Shown here in pieces: positions 1 through 7,008 of a stretch of 9,602 bases of DNA (positions are counted from its first letter, which is position 1; each line of letters opens with the position of its first letter). Position numbers and translations under genes: made by a program. This DNA is from Nitrospirae bacterium RBG_13_39_12 (GTDB lineage Bacteria > Nitrospirota > Thermodesulfovibrionia > Thermodesulfovibrionales > SM23-35), in assembly GCA_001805125.1 (NCBI GenBank), contig MHEF01000128.1, forward strand, positions 1-9,602, written 5' to 3'. The notes beneath the pieces were generated by a model. It was given only the letters and a program-made list of their open reading frames with translations, did not search any database and was not told where the DNA came from.

Positions 1-129
1 AATGAAATACCAATAATTATGTCGGGGGATGATATTGTGTGGATTGCCGGCTTCAGAGGAGATGAAAGATTTAAGGTATCAGAGGATACAAAAAGTTTTT
101 TAAAATTGGAATTCAAGAGGTCGTTGTAA
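1..129 (+). CDS. tilS: tRNA(Ile)-lysidine synthetase TilS, C-terminal fragment
   Basis: The window opens inside a plus-strand reading frame of 42 codons that ends in TAA at 127-129. TilS attaches lysidine to C34 of the AUA-reading tRNA-Ile in the cytoplasm. The visible piece matches the end of the TilS C-terminal substrate-binding domain: a hydrophobic strand with IPIIMSGDDIVW, then the motif GFRGDERFKV, then a Thr-containing tail ending LKLEFKRSL. This order (I/V-P-I/V, I-V-W-x-x-G-x-R, E/D-R-F-K-V, T) is typical of that domain. The catalytic N-terminal part with the PP-loop lies outside the window. The gene converges with the minus-strand phosphatase gene, with only 32 bases between the two stop codons and no clear hairpin terminator there. 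The assignment rests on motif recognition of a short tail, so it is likely rather than certain. Confidence 0.72.
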   Translation, partial: NEIPIIMSGDDIVWIAGFRGDERFKVSEDTKSFLKLEFKRSL

Positions 130-161
130 GCCGGATTCCAATTGTCTATTTTTCATTGCAA

Positions 162-1745
162 CTATACTTCCCCATAGTACCGAATGGTTAAAATTGCGAT
201 ATCATCAAACTGTTCTGCGTTACCGACAAAGTTTTTTGTCGATTTAAACAATTCCTTATTAATACTTTCAGGTGGAGCATCTTTGAAGTATTTTTGAAGA
301 GTTCTTAAGTTTCCTTCCACATGTAACCGCTCCCCTTTTTCATTCATAGCATCTGTGAGTCCGTCTGTATAAAGAACAATCCCATCTCCGGGTTTCAGTT
401 GAATCCTGTAAGAGGTGTAAACATAATTTTCATCAAAGCAGATAGCGAGCCCTTCCCTCTTCTGAAGCATTTCCACACCGCTTTCAGCTCGCAGGATAAA
501 GGGTGGCTCATGCCCTGCATCAACATATTCAATCACCCCTGTTTTCAGGTTTAATATCCCCGAGTAAACAGTTACAAACATCAATGATGGATTATTCTGG
601 GAAAGCTGGTAATTTATCATACTAACAAGTTCACTGAGGGTTCCAAAATTTTTAGAAAGGACATGGGTTCTAAATAGAGTTTTAGTTATTGCCATGAACA
701 ATGCAGCTGCTATACCTTTATCAGAGACATCTCCGATCATGAAAAAAAGCCGTTCATCGTCTAACAGGATGTAATCGTATAGATCACCTCCTACAATCCT
801 TGAAGGCTCAATTATCGCGTGTAGGTCAAAATCTTTATGCCCTGGGAAGGCAGGAAAGGTCTGCGGCAGGATACCCATCTGTATATCGCGGGCAATAGCT
901 ATCTCTTTCTCGGTTCTCTCTTTTTCAGCAGTTGTTTCCTTGAGCTTAACGATATATTCCGACAGCATTGTATGCATATACGACATCGTGCCTGCAAGGT
1001 CACCTACCTCATCCTTACGAGATTCGGTCATTTTTTTTATTTCAGTTTGAATTTCTTCACTCCAGTTGAAATCTGCCTCAACTAACTTTTTTGTGGAAAC
1101 GGTTAGCTTCACTAAAGGCCTGACTATACGGGTAATAACCACATATTCAATGATGAAGAAAACCACGAAAATAACTGTGCCGATCAGAAAAGTATGAAGC
1201 AGTGCCGTTGTCAATCTATCGCTCATGAATTCAGCAGGCACATCAACCCCGATGACGTACCTCTTACCACCCTGGGTTTCAAAGGGAATAAAAACCGAAC
1301 GGAATGCGCCATATTCATCAGTATAGTCTACAATACGCCTCTCTCCATCCAGGAATGTCTGTTTTAAAGCTTCGGGGGCTGTATCATAAATATTAAAAAA
1401 GTCCTCTTCTTCAGTGGATAAAATAAAATAAATATCATTGCCAAACTTCATCATTGAATAAATGTATTTAGCATCTGTTTTTTTTGCATAATTCGAAAGG
1501 ATATACATGAATTTTTTAAACTCCTTTTTTGATACACTTGCTTTATTTTCAATTTTCTCGTAGAAGTTTTCGGGGAAAATGTTGTAAGCGCCGTAGGCAG
1601 TAGCTTCTATGTCGCTATTTATACCTTCTATGACCGCCTTCCGTGTGGTGTAGTAATCATGGAGAGCGAAAGCCAATGTGAAGATCAGATTGGCTAAAAA
1701 GAGTAACAGTAATAACTTTCCTCGAATATGCAACCTGTTTAACAT
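162..1745 (-). CDS. RsbU/SpoIIE-type PP2C serine phosphatase with Cache-like sensor and HAMP domain
   Basis: A 527-residue membrane phosphatase expected to dephosphorylate STAS-domain anti-sigma antagonists. Order: transmembrane helix 1 (about 11-28), an extracytoplasmic segment (about 29-178) resembling a single Cache sensor, transmembrane helix 2 (about 181-204), HAMP linker (about 205-262), a charged helical stretch (about 263-288), and a PP2C/SpoIIE domain (about 285-525). The domain entry IARDIQMGILP is typical of RsbU proteins. Metal-binding aspartates are present in GGDLYD (D321), GDVSDKG (D339), TDGLTDA (D461) and FDDIAIL (D514/D515), so activity is expected. ATG start; the nearest upstream purine run is a weak GGGG 13 bases away, so translation may depend on coupling to the kinase gene, whose stop lies 34 bases upstream. 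It is the last gene of the operon. The ligand is unknown. Confidence 0.93.
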   Translation of the reverse strand: MLNRLHIRGKLLLLLFLANLIFTLAFALHDYYTTRKAVIEGINSDIEATAYGAYNIFPENFYEKIENKASVSKKEFKKFMYILSNYAKKTDAKYIYSMMKFGNDIYFILSTEEEDFFNIYDTAPEALKQTFLDGERRIVDYTDEYGAFRSVFIPFETQGGKRYVIGVDVPAEFMSDRLTTALLHTFLIGTVIFVVFFIIEYVVITRIVRPLVKLTVSTKKLVEADFNWSEEIQTEIKKMTESRKDEVGDLAGTMSYMHTMLSEYIVKLKETTAEKERTEKEIAIARDIQMGILPQTFPAFPGHKDFDLHAIIEPSRIVGGDLYDYILLDDERLFFMIGDVSDKGIAAALFMAITKTLFRTHVLSKNFGTLSELVSMINYQLSQNNPSLMFVTVYSGILNLKTGVIEYVDAGHEPPFILRAESGVEMLQKREGLAICFDENYVYTSYRIQLKPGDGIVLYTDGLTDAMNEKGERLHVEGNLRTLQKYFKDAPPESINKELFKSTKNFVGNAEQFDDIAILTIRYYGEV

Positions 1746-1779
1746 TTTTAAAATAATACCCCGCGGTTATTTAATATAT

Positions 1780-2208
1780 TTACTCTGATGATGATCGTTT
1801 TACAATGAAAATATTCCTGTTCCGTTCATTTACGTATTCATACTTGAAATCATCTACATTGCTAATCGTAAGAAAGAGTCCCAGTCCCCCAATAGGTCGC
1901 TCTTCCAGCGGTTTTTTCAGGTCTTCTTCATCAGGGAGTTTTTGCTTTGTAGGGTCATATGGTGGGGAATCATCCTCTACAGTAATCTTGATTTGATTCT
2001 CGTCCATTTCAGTGTATATTTCCACAACACCCTTCCGTCCTGACTTTCCATACCCGTAAAGGAATATGTTTGTAACTACCTCATCAACTGCAAGGCAGAG
2101 ATTGTATGTTTGCTTCTTATCTAATCCGGCAGCCGCTGAAAACTCTGTTAAATATTCACGAATAATAGCAAGGGATTCTACGGTGGCTGGAAATGTTCTG
2201 GATTTCAT
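1780..2208 (-). CDS. RsbW/SpoIIAB-like anti-sigma serine kinase (HATPase_c)
   Basis: A 142-residue GHKL-fold ATPase of the size of RsbW/SpoIIAB kinases, which phosphorylate STAS antagonists and sequester a partner. Seen: N-box AVDEVVTN (E43, N47), G1-type box VEDDSPPYDP (77-86), and G2-type box IGGLGLFL (106-113), ending in the family's NIFIVK strand. In the G1 box the usual Asp-x-Gly reads D79-D80-S81, so the glycine is replaced. Two starts are possible. The ATG at 2208 gives MKSRTFPAT, a normal family N-terminus, with AACAGG 12 bases upstream. A TTG at 2220 adds four residues and overlaps the previous stop as TTGA but has no proper ribosome site. I chose the ATG. Either way the gene abuts STAS protein 2 and is probably translationally coupled to it. 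The sequestered target cannot be told from sequence. Confidence 0.87.
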   Translation of the reverse strand: MKSRTFPATVESLAIIREYLTEFSAAAGLDKKQTYNLCLAVDEVVTNIFLYGYGKSGRKGVVEIYTEMDENQIKITVEDDSPPYDPTKQKLPDEEDLKKPLEERPIGGLGLFLTISNVDDFKYEYVNERNRNIFIVKRSSSE

Positions 2209-2216
2209 ATCATAAA

Positions 2217-2543
2217 TCAACCTGTTACAGGGTAAGAATCAACTATAAAGACGCTGTGATGGAGGCCTGTTTTTTGAAGGGTGTCTATAATTCCTTCCTG
2301 TGGATTTACTATATATATCGGAACCTCGGAACCTAATTTTTGTTTGGCAAAGACTATTACCCTTAATCCGGCTGAAGACATAAAATTCAAGTCTTTCATA
2401 AAAAAAACTATTTCTTTCGGCGATTGTAAAGCAACTTTATCAACCTCATCTTTAAATATAACGGCCGAAGCTGAATCCACTTCCCCGATAAGTGTTACCT
2501 TTGCTATACCCTGTGTAACCTCGGACATTACTTGAAGACCCAT
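2217..2543 (-). CDS. STAS-domain anti-sigma factor antagonist (STAS protein 2)
   Basis: A 108-residue single STAS domain, the length of SpoIIAA/RsbV. In partner switching the unphosphorylated STAS protein binds the kinase and frees the kinase's target; the kinase inactivates it by serine phosphorylation and the phosphatase reverses this. The conserved loop reads FMSSAGLRV (54-62), with S57 aligning to Ser58 of SpoIIAA. The Asp that precedes the phospho-Ser in SpoIIAA is Ser here (S56). The early strand LIGEVDSASA is also typical. Start: ATG at 2543 with a strong AAGGAGG nine bases upstream. It sits 50 bases after the debranching enzyme gene and directly before the kinase, so it is the best candidate for the kinase's cognate antagonist. 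Confidence 0.91.
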   Translation of the reverse strand: MGLQVMSEVTQGIAKVTLIGEVDSASAVIFKDEVDKVALQSPKEIVFFMKDLNFMSSAGLRVIVFAKQKLGSEVPIYIVNPQEGIIDTLQKTGLHHSVFIVDSYPVTG

Positions 2544-2593
2544 AGTTGTAATCCTCCTTATTTTGCAATGAGCTTTAGCATTTATTAAAAAGA

Positions 2594-4714
2594 TTACCGC
2601 CCCACTATAACTATTACAGAACGTGGACCGACTAAAAAATTATATTGATTTTCCAAAACAGGTTCTTTACCGATTTCATTTATATCTTCCGGAGGAGGCA
2701 TGGAGGTATTTGCAAATACATGCCATCTCATTCCTTCAGGCAAACGAGGAAGTTCAAAATTAAGGGCGTCCCAGTACATATTCATTGCAACATATATGTA
2801 ATCATCATTAATTGTTCCCTGCTTAGCATGTTTTCCACAGAGTAAAAATGCAAACACCAGGCTTGTACCTGACCAGTCGGCATGCCAGGCTTTGGTGCCG
2901 TGAAAGCTGATATCCGGATACCCGCTGCCTACGTAATCACAGTTCTGAAAATGATAACAGATCCTTAATACAGGATGCACAAGGCGGAAATGAATTATCT
3001 TTTTTGTATAATGAAATAAATCCGTATTTTTTCCCAATAGATTCCAGTCCATCCAGTTAATTTCATTATCATGACAATATGCGTTGTTATTGCCATGCTG
3101 GGTTCTTCCCATCTCATCACCCATGAGAATCATGGGTACGCCCTGACTCATCATCAAAATAGTAAGAGCATTTTTAATCTGTCGATGGCGTAGGGAATTG
3201 ATTTCAGGGTCACCTGTTTCACCTTCCCATCCAAAATTCCAACTGTTATTGTCGTTAGAGCCGTCGTTGTTATTTTCCCCATTGGCTTCATTATGTTTGT
3301 AGTTATACGAGAAAAGGTCATATAAAGTAAAACCGTCATGGCAGGTAATAAAGTTGATACTGGCAGTTGGACCGCGGTAGCAATATAAATCGGGAGACCC
3401 TTGAATGCGTTGGGAAATTTTTCCAATCATACCAAGATCGCCTTTCAAAAACTTACGAACTGCGTCACGGTACTTGCCATTCCACTCTGCCCAGCGTCCA
3501 TATGCCGGAAATGAACCAACCTGATATAGCCCGCCTGCATCCCATGCCTCAGCAATCAACTTGCACTTTGCCAAGATTGGATCATGGGCAAGAGATTCGA
3601 GAAGCGGAGGGTTTGACAGAGGATATCCGAAAGGGTCTCTTCCTAAAATAGATGCTAAATCAAAGCGAAACCCGTCTATATGGTATTCCGAAGCCCAATA
3701 CCTTAGACAATCGAGGACCATGTTGCGAACAATTGGATTATTACAATTAAGGGTATTACCTGTACCTGAAAAGTTGAAGTAGTATCCCTCGGGAGTGAGC
3801 ATATAATAAGTCTTATTGTCTATCCCACGAAACGAAATTGTATGTCCTCGATGGTCGCCTTCGGCAGTATGATTAAATACGACATCAAGGAAAATCTCTA
3901 TCCCATTTCCATGTAATTCCTTGACAAGGGTTTTAAATTCATCGACCTGCATACCAAACTTGCCGGTTGCAGCATAACCCGCCTTTGGTGAAAAGAAATT
4001 AACTGTACTATATCCCCAGTAATTAACGAGTAATTCTCCTGTCTCAGGATGTCTTCTGCTATTTTCCCATTCATCGAATTCATATATCGGCATGAGTTCA
4101 ATACAATTAACGCCTAATTCTTTTAAATAGGGGATCTTTTCTCTAACAGCACTGAAAGTACCAGGATTCTTAACGCCTGAAGAAGGGTGTCTTGTAAAGC
4201 TGCGCACGTGCATTTCGTAAATCACCAGGTCTTCTATGGGTATTTCAAGAGGACAGTCATTTTCCCAGTCGAAATCCTCGAAGACGAGTCGTGAACGATA
4301 TGGATAAATGTCATCCCAATTAGGAGGTTTCATCCATGTATTTCTTCCTCCAAGAGCCTTGGCATAGGGGTCACTCAAGATCTTGGTTTTGTCAAAACGG
4401 TGCCCTGTTTTGGGGTCAAAGGGCCCATCCATCCGATAGCCGTACTCTATCCTTTCATAGTCAAGATCAAAGACTATGATGCAGTATACATTGCCAATTC
4501 TGAATTCCTCCGGAAAAGGGATTTCAACCATCGGTTCAGAAGCTCCTCTTTCAAACAAAACAAGGGTGCAGGAGGTCGAGGCGCTGGAATAGATCGAAAA
4601 ATTGACTCCATTAGGTACCATTGTTGCCCCAAAGGGAATCGGTCGTCCCCGTCTTAGTTTGAAACCTTGAGATACATGTGTAGGGTAATAATCAATACGT
4701 TCATCTATTATCAT
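2594..4714 (-). CDS. glgX: glycogen debranching enzyme, GlgX/TreX (isoamylase) type, GH13
   Basis: A 706-residue GH13 enzyme that cleaves alpha-1,6 branch linkages of glycogen or limit dextrins in the cytoplasm. An N-terminal CBM48-like domain (about 18-130, containing GATMVPNGVNFSIYS) precedes the (beta/alpha)8 barrel. Conserved regions: DVVFNHTAEG (277-286), GFRFDLASILGRD with nucleophile D352, LIAEAWD with acid/base E389, and FITCHDGFTL with transition-state Asp D460; a C-terminal beta domain follows. Length is closer to TreX/isoamylase-type debranchers (about 700) than to E. coli GlgX (657). The Asn-rich NGENNNDGSNDNNSWN loop (488-503) is normal for the family. The ATG overlaps the stop of STAS protein 1 as TAATG, and the ribosome site is a G9 run that is also coding sequence of that gene, so translation is probably coupled. 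All catalytic residues are intact. Confidence 0.95.
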   Translation of the reverse strand: MIIDERIDYYPTHVSQGFKLRRGRPIPFGATMVPNGVNFSIYSSASTSCTLVLFERGASEPMVEIPFPEEFRIGNVYCIIVFDLDYERIEYGYRMDGPFDPKTGHRFDKTKILSDPYAKALGGRNTWMKPPNWDDIYPYRSRLVFEDFDWENDCPLEIPIEDLVIYEMHVRSFTRHPSSGVKNPGTFSAVREKIPYLKELGVNCIELMPIYEFDEWENSRRHPETGELLVNYWGYSTVNFFSPKAGYAATGKFGMQVDEFKTLVKELHGNGIEIFLDVVFNHTAEGDHRGHTISFRGIDNKTYYMLTPEGYYFNFSGTGNTLNCNNPIVRNMVLDCLRYWASEYHIDGFRFDLASILGRDPFGYPLSNPPLLESLAHDPILAKCKLIAEAWDAGGLYQVGSFPAYGRWAEWNGKYRDAVRKFLKGDLGMIGKISQRIQGSPDLYCYRGPTASINFITCHDGFTLYDLFSYNYKHNEANGENNNDGSNDNNSWNFGWEGETGDPEINSLRHRQIKNALTILMMSQGVPMILMGDEMGRTQHGNNNAYCHDNEINWMDWNLLGKNTDLFHYTKKIIHFRLVHPVLRICYHFQNCDYVGSGYPDISFHGTKAWHADWSGTSLVFAFLLCGKHAKQGTINDDYIYVAMNMYWDALNFELPRLPEGMRWHVFANTSMPPPEDINEIGKEPVLENQYNFLVGPRSVIVIVGR

Positions 4715-5061
4715 TATCCCCCCCCCTGTTTTGCAAGTACATTAACCCCATCGTCTATTGTGTCAGCAATAACAAAAAACTTTATAAAACCCGTGTTAGA
4801 CATTACATCTTTAATCTCTTCCGATAGACCGACTAAAGCTATGTTACCATTCCGGGCTTTAATCTGCCTGTAGACCAAAAGGAGCATCCTTAATCCTGCG
4901 CTGGATAGATATGTTACTTTGTTCATATCAAGAATAACCTTAATCTGATTCTCGGTAGCAGAAAGTACCTCCTTCTGGACATCCGGTGCTGTCGCGCTGT
5001 CAATACTCCCTTCAAGTTCGACTACTGCAATATCTTTTATTGACATAGTGTTTATACTCAT
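4714..5061 (-). CDS. STAS-domain anti-sigma factor antagonist (STAS protein 1)
   Basis: A 115-residue single STAS domain, paralogous to the one downstream of glgX. The phospho-acceptor loop reads YLSSAGLRMLL (51-61), with S54 aligning to SpoIIAA Ser58; the preceding Asp is again replaced by Ser (S53). The strand LEGSIDSATA matches the usual N-terminal beta strand. The start is ATG at 5061 with AAAGGGGGA just upstream; a second in-frame ATG five codons on (5046) is less well placed. The C-terminus LAKQGGG is encoded by a G9 homopolymer and ends in TAA that overlaps the glgX start. The gene lies 16 bases after the AGE-like gene. Its place between two carbohydrate genes suggests it may report to, or regulate, something other than the classical kinase target; that is inference. 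Confidence 0.9.
   Translation of the reverse strand: MSINTMSIKDIAVVELEGSIDSATAPDVQKEVLSATENQIKVILDMNKVTYLSSAGLRMLLLVYRQIKARNGNIALVGLSEEIKDVMSNTGFIKFFVIADTIDDGVNVLAKQGGG
4718..4726 (-). repeat. G9 homopolymer at the STAS1/glgX junction (also glgX ribosome-binding region)
   Basis: On the minus strand nine consecutive G residues (nine C on plus) form the last codons of STAS protein 1 and lie three bases before the glgX ATG (ACAGGGGGGGGGATAATG). The run serves as a purine-rich ribosome site. Gaining one G changes the reading to CAG GGG GGG GGG ATA ATG, which removes the STAS1 stop and joins it in frame to glgX. Confidence 0.8.
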
Positions 5062-5077
5062 TTTTGTCCCCCTTTGC

Positions 5078-6913
5078 TCAATCTAACCACGTTTTAGGAA
5101 CAAGTTTAACTTTAACCCTAATATGTTTTTGGGTATCAGGTAATTTAATAGTTAATCCTGCTGAATCATAATCCTTATACAATTCATCATCAATATAACA
5201 TTCGTCGATAGAAATGCTTTTATCAGGTAAAATATCCGGAGAAACACTGAGAATATTATCCTTAAAAGAATTAGGATACGGCTTGAAATATAAATACATC
5301 GGCTGTTTAGTAATAAGCAAGTTTATGTAGACAGAAGATAAATAGCAAAGTTCCATGCTATGGTAACCGCTCATCGAATGGCTACCTTTTAGGCGTTCAT
5401 TGCCCAATAGGTATGGTAACCCATTGGCAAGTGTATTAAAATAGATACCTCCATCATCATGGTCCGGAAAGAAGGCGTTATAATATGCAGTAGCTTCACG
5501 GGCAAGCCTTAAATATTCTTCATCTTTTAAAATACCATGGAGTATCAGATAAGCAAGTATTGCCTGTTCCTGCTGCCACCATGCCTTACGATCGTGCCAG
5601 GCGAATCGATGATGCTTACCATCCGGCTTTATCTCACGTTCTACTACGTCATACCAACCCCCACGCTGTAAATCACATCCCACTTTCGGCATAATCTCAG
5701 CTATTTTACGGGCAAAGTTAACGTATTCATCTTTCGGTTTCAGGGAATACATCCTCATGAGATTCCATGCTATCTTCAGATTATGTCCTACAACAGCACG
5801 ATTTTGCTGCCAGCCCCATGTTTTGTCATGACTCCAGTCTTCGTAAAATCGTTCTTGAACAAATGGGCTGTTTTCATAATCCTGGAAACGGGATACGATC
5901 GTATCAAAGGTATACTCAAGCATATCAGCATATTCTCGCTTACCTGTTGCAAGGTAGAGATTTATTAAATATGCCGGTGCATGATCACCTACAGAGTTCC
6001 AGTTTTTACGAGCCCTGTTCTGACCGAGGGATTCAGCACGCGGATTTAATTCTATCGGGTCTATATGAGAAAAATAGCCTCCCAATTCGTTATCTTTATA
6101 GAATTTATCAAAGAGTTCTATAGTTTTCTCTATATCCCAGAGTATCTTAGTATCCCCTGTAATCCGATAGGTTTGCGTTGGTCCTGCAAGGGCGTATATC
6201 TGCTCATACATCGGGAGGGAATCATAGTCATCTCCAAATTCGGAGGTCAGGAGTTTATGTTCCTTTTCACCCTGAACCTTTATACCGTGATACCAGTAAA
6301 TCAATCCTTCATCCTGGTCATAAAACCTCATATGCTCACGAAGGTATTCAGTACCCTTTTCAGCAGCCTCTAAAAATGGTTCTTCCCCTGTTAGCAGGTA
6401 AGCCGATGCAAAACCATAAACAAGACGGGAAATGGTATCGGTTTCTTGCAGGTAGTCGCCCTTTTTTTCACCGCTCAGTTGTAAGAATGTACGATAGTTT
6501 CTGTAATCGATCTCTTCTTCAGGGTAGTTAAACTGCCATTTAAGATAGTTTGTACCAATAGAATGGATTTGCTTGATCCACCAATCAGGTTCTTCGTGAC
6601 GGTATACGCCCGGACCTTTACCCGGGAATACCAACCACTGGGCCTCGAACTTAGGACCTCTTTCAATGTTTGGATAAAATGTACCATAAACGTAGACAAA
6701 CTGACGGTTAAGAGCAAGCAATTGATTTAAAATTCCGGTAGCGTCTAAATAAGACTCGCCTAGATTATATGTAATATGTCCATAAGTACTCTGTGTAAGA
6801 TATATCTTGAATTCACGCCTGTCGGAGGTCATTACTGTAACCCAGCGTTCTATTGAGTTAAAACCTGTTACATATCCTGCAATTGTGTCGGAAAATGTAA
6901 AATCAATATTCAT
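5078..6913 (-). CDS. AGE-family (N-acylglucosamine 2-epimerase-like) (alpha/alpha)6-barrel protein with extra N- and C-terminal domains
   Basis: A 611-residue cytoplasmic protein, longer than the roughly 390-430 residues of typical AGE or cellobiose 2-epimerases. The N-terminal 100 residues are beta-rich and OB-like (AGYVTGF, DRREFKIYLT, FVYVYGTFYP). Residues about 130-535 look like the AGE (alpha/alpha)6 barrel: GHNLKIAWNL (376-385), KAWWQQEQAI (443-452) and GYHSMELCY (516-524), the last carrying H518 at the place of the conserved catalytic His of cellobiose epimerases. The tail (about 540-611) is a separate beta-type extension. Two signatures differ from my memory of characterised members: GHxIExxW reads GHNLK, and WWPQxE reads WWQQEQ, so epimerase activity is not assured and the substrate is unknown. 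ATG start with AAGGAGG four bases upstream. It heads the six-gene run with the STAS proteins and glgX, suggesting a sugar-related role. Confidence 0.78.
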   Translation of the reverse strand: MNIDFTFSDTIAGYVTGFNSIERWVTVMTSDRREFKIYLTQSTYGHITYNLGESYLDATGILNQLLALNRQFVYVYGTFYPNIERGPKFEAQWLVFPGKGPGVYRHEEPDWWIKQIHSIGTNYLKWQFNYPEEEIDYRNYRTFLQLSGEKKGDYLQETDTISRLVYGFASAYLLTGEEPFLEAAEKGTEYLREHMRFYDQDEGLIYWYHGIKVQGEKEHKLLTSEFGDDYDSLPMYEQIYALAGPTQTYRITGDTKILWDIEKTIELFDKFYKDNELGGYFSHIDPIELNPRAESLGQNRARKNWNSVGDHAPAYLINLYLATGKREYADMLEYTFDTIVSRFQDYENSPFVQERFYEDWSHDKTWGWQQNRAVVGHNLKIAWNLMRMYSLKPKDEYVNFARKIAEIMPKVGCDLQRGGWYDVVEREIKPDGKHHRFAWHDRKAWWQQEQAILAYLILHGILKDEEYLRLAREATAYYNAFFPDHDDGGIYFNTLANGLPYLLGNERLKGSHSMSGYHSMELCYLSSVYINLLITKQPMYLYFKPYPNSFKDNILSVSPDILPDKSISIDECYIDDELYKDYDSAGLTIKLPDTQKHIRVKVKLVPKTWLD

Positions 6914-6924
6914 ATGTCCTCCTT

Positions 6925-7008
6925 AAATTATTTGTAACTGTCCGCCGTTAATGTCAGGCTGGAAGCCTGACATTAAGCCATAAAACCATTTAACTGTTAC
7001 AATTATTT
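6925..7008. repeat. imperfect outer repeats flanking the palindrome
   Basis: Outside the perfect palindrome, AAATTATTTGTAACTGT (6925-6941) and ACTGTTACAATTATTT (6993-7008) are imperfect reverse complements (one mismatch and one gap). The same flanks also share TAACTGT as a direct repeat (6935-6941 and 6991-6997). The whole 84-base unit could be a small nested-palindrome element, but its right edge reaches into the stop codon of the VOC gene, and AT-rich flanks can give such matches by chance. Confidence 0.35.
6948..6976. repeat. perfect 13-bp inverted repeat with 3-base loop (REP-like palindrome)
   Basis: The arm TTAATGTCAGGCT (6948-6960) is followed by GGA and then its exact reverse complement AGCCTGACATTAA (6964-6976). 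No T run follows on either strand, so it is not a classical intrinsic terminator. It lies in the 93-base gap between the VOC gene and the AGE gene. The core CAGGCTGGAAGCCTG resembles repetitive extragenic palindromes I have seen in several bacterial lineages. It could act as a repeat element or as an mRNA stem that separates the two halves of the transcript. Confidence 0.8.

Noticed and set aside
130..161. Bidirectional terminator between tilS and the phosphatase gene
   Set aside because: The 32-base gap has T-rich sequence but I found no stem of useful length on either strand.
3154..3426. 90-residue minus-strand frame inside glgX
   Set aside because: Out-of-frame shadow of the debranching enzyme; the enzyme's conserved motifs cover the same bases.
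5767..6123. 118-residue plus-strand frame opposite the AGE-like gene
   Set aside because: Antisense to a well-supported coding region, no ribosome site of note and no recognisable motif.
6948..6976. Intrinsic terminator at the palindrome before the AGE gene
   Set aside because: The stem is strong but no T tract follows on either strand, so it is reported as an inverted repeat only.
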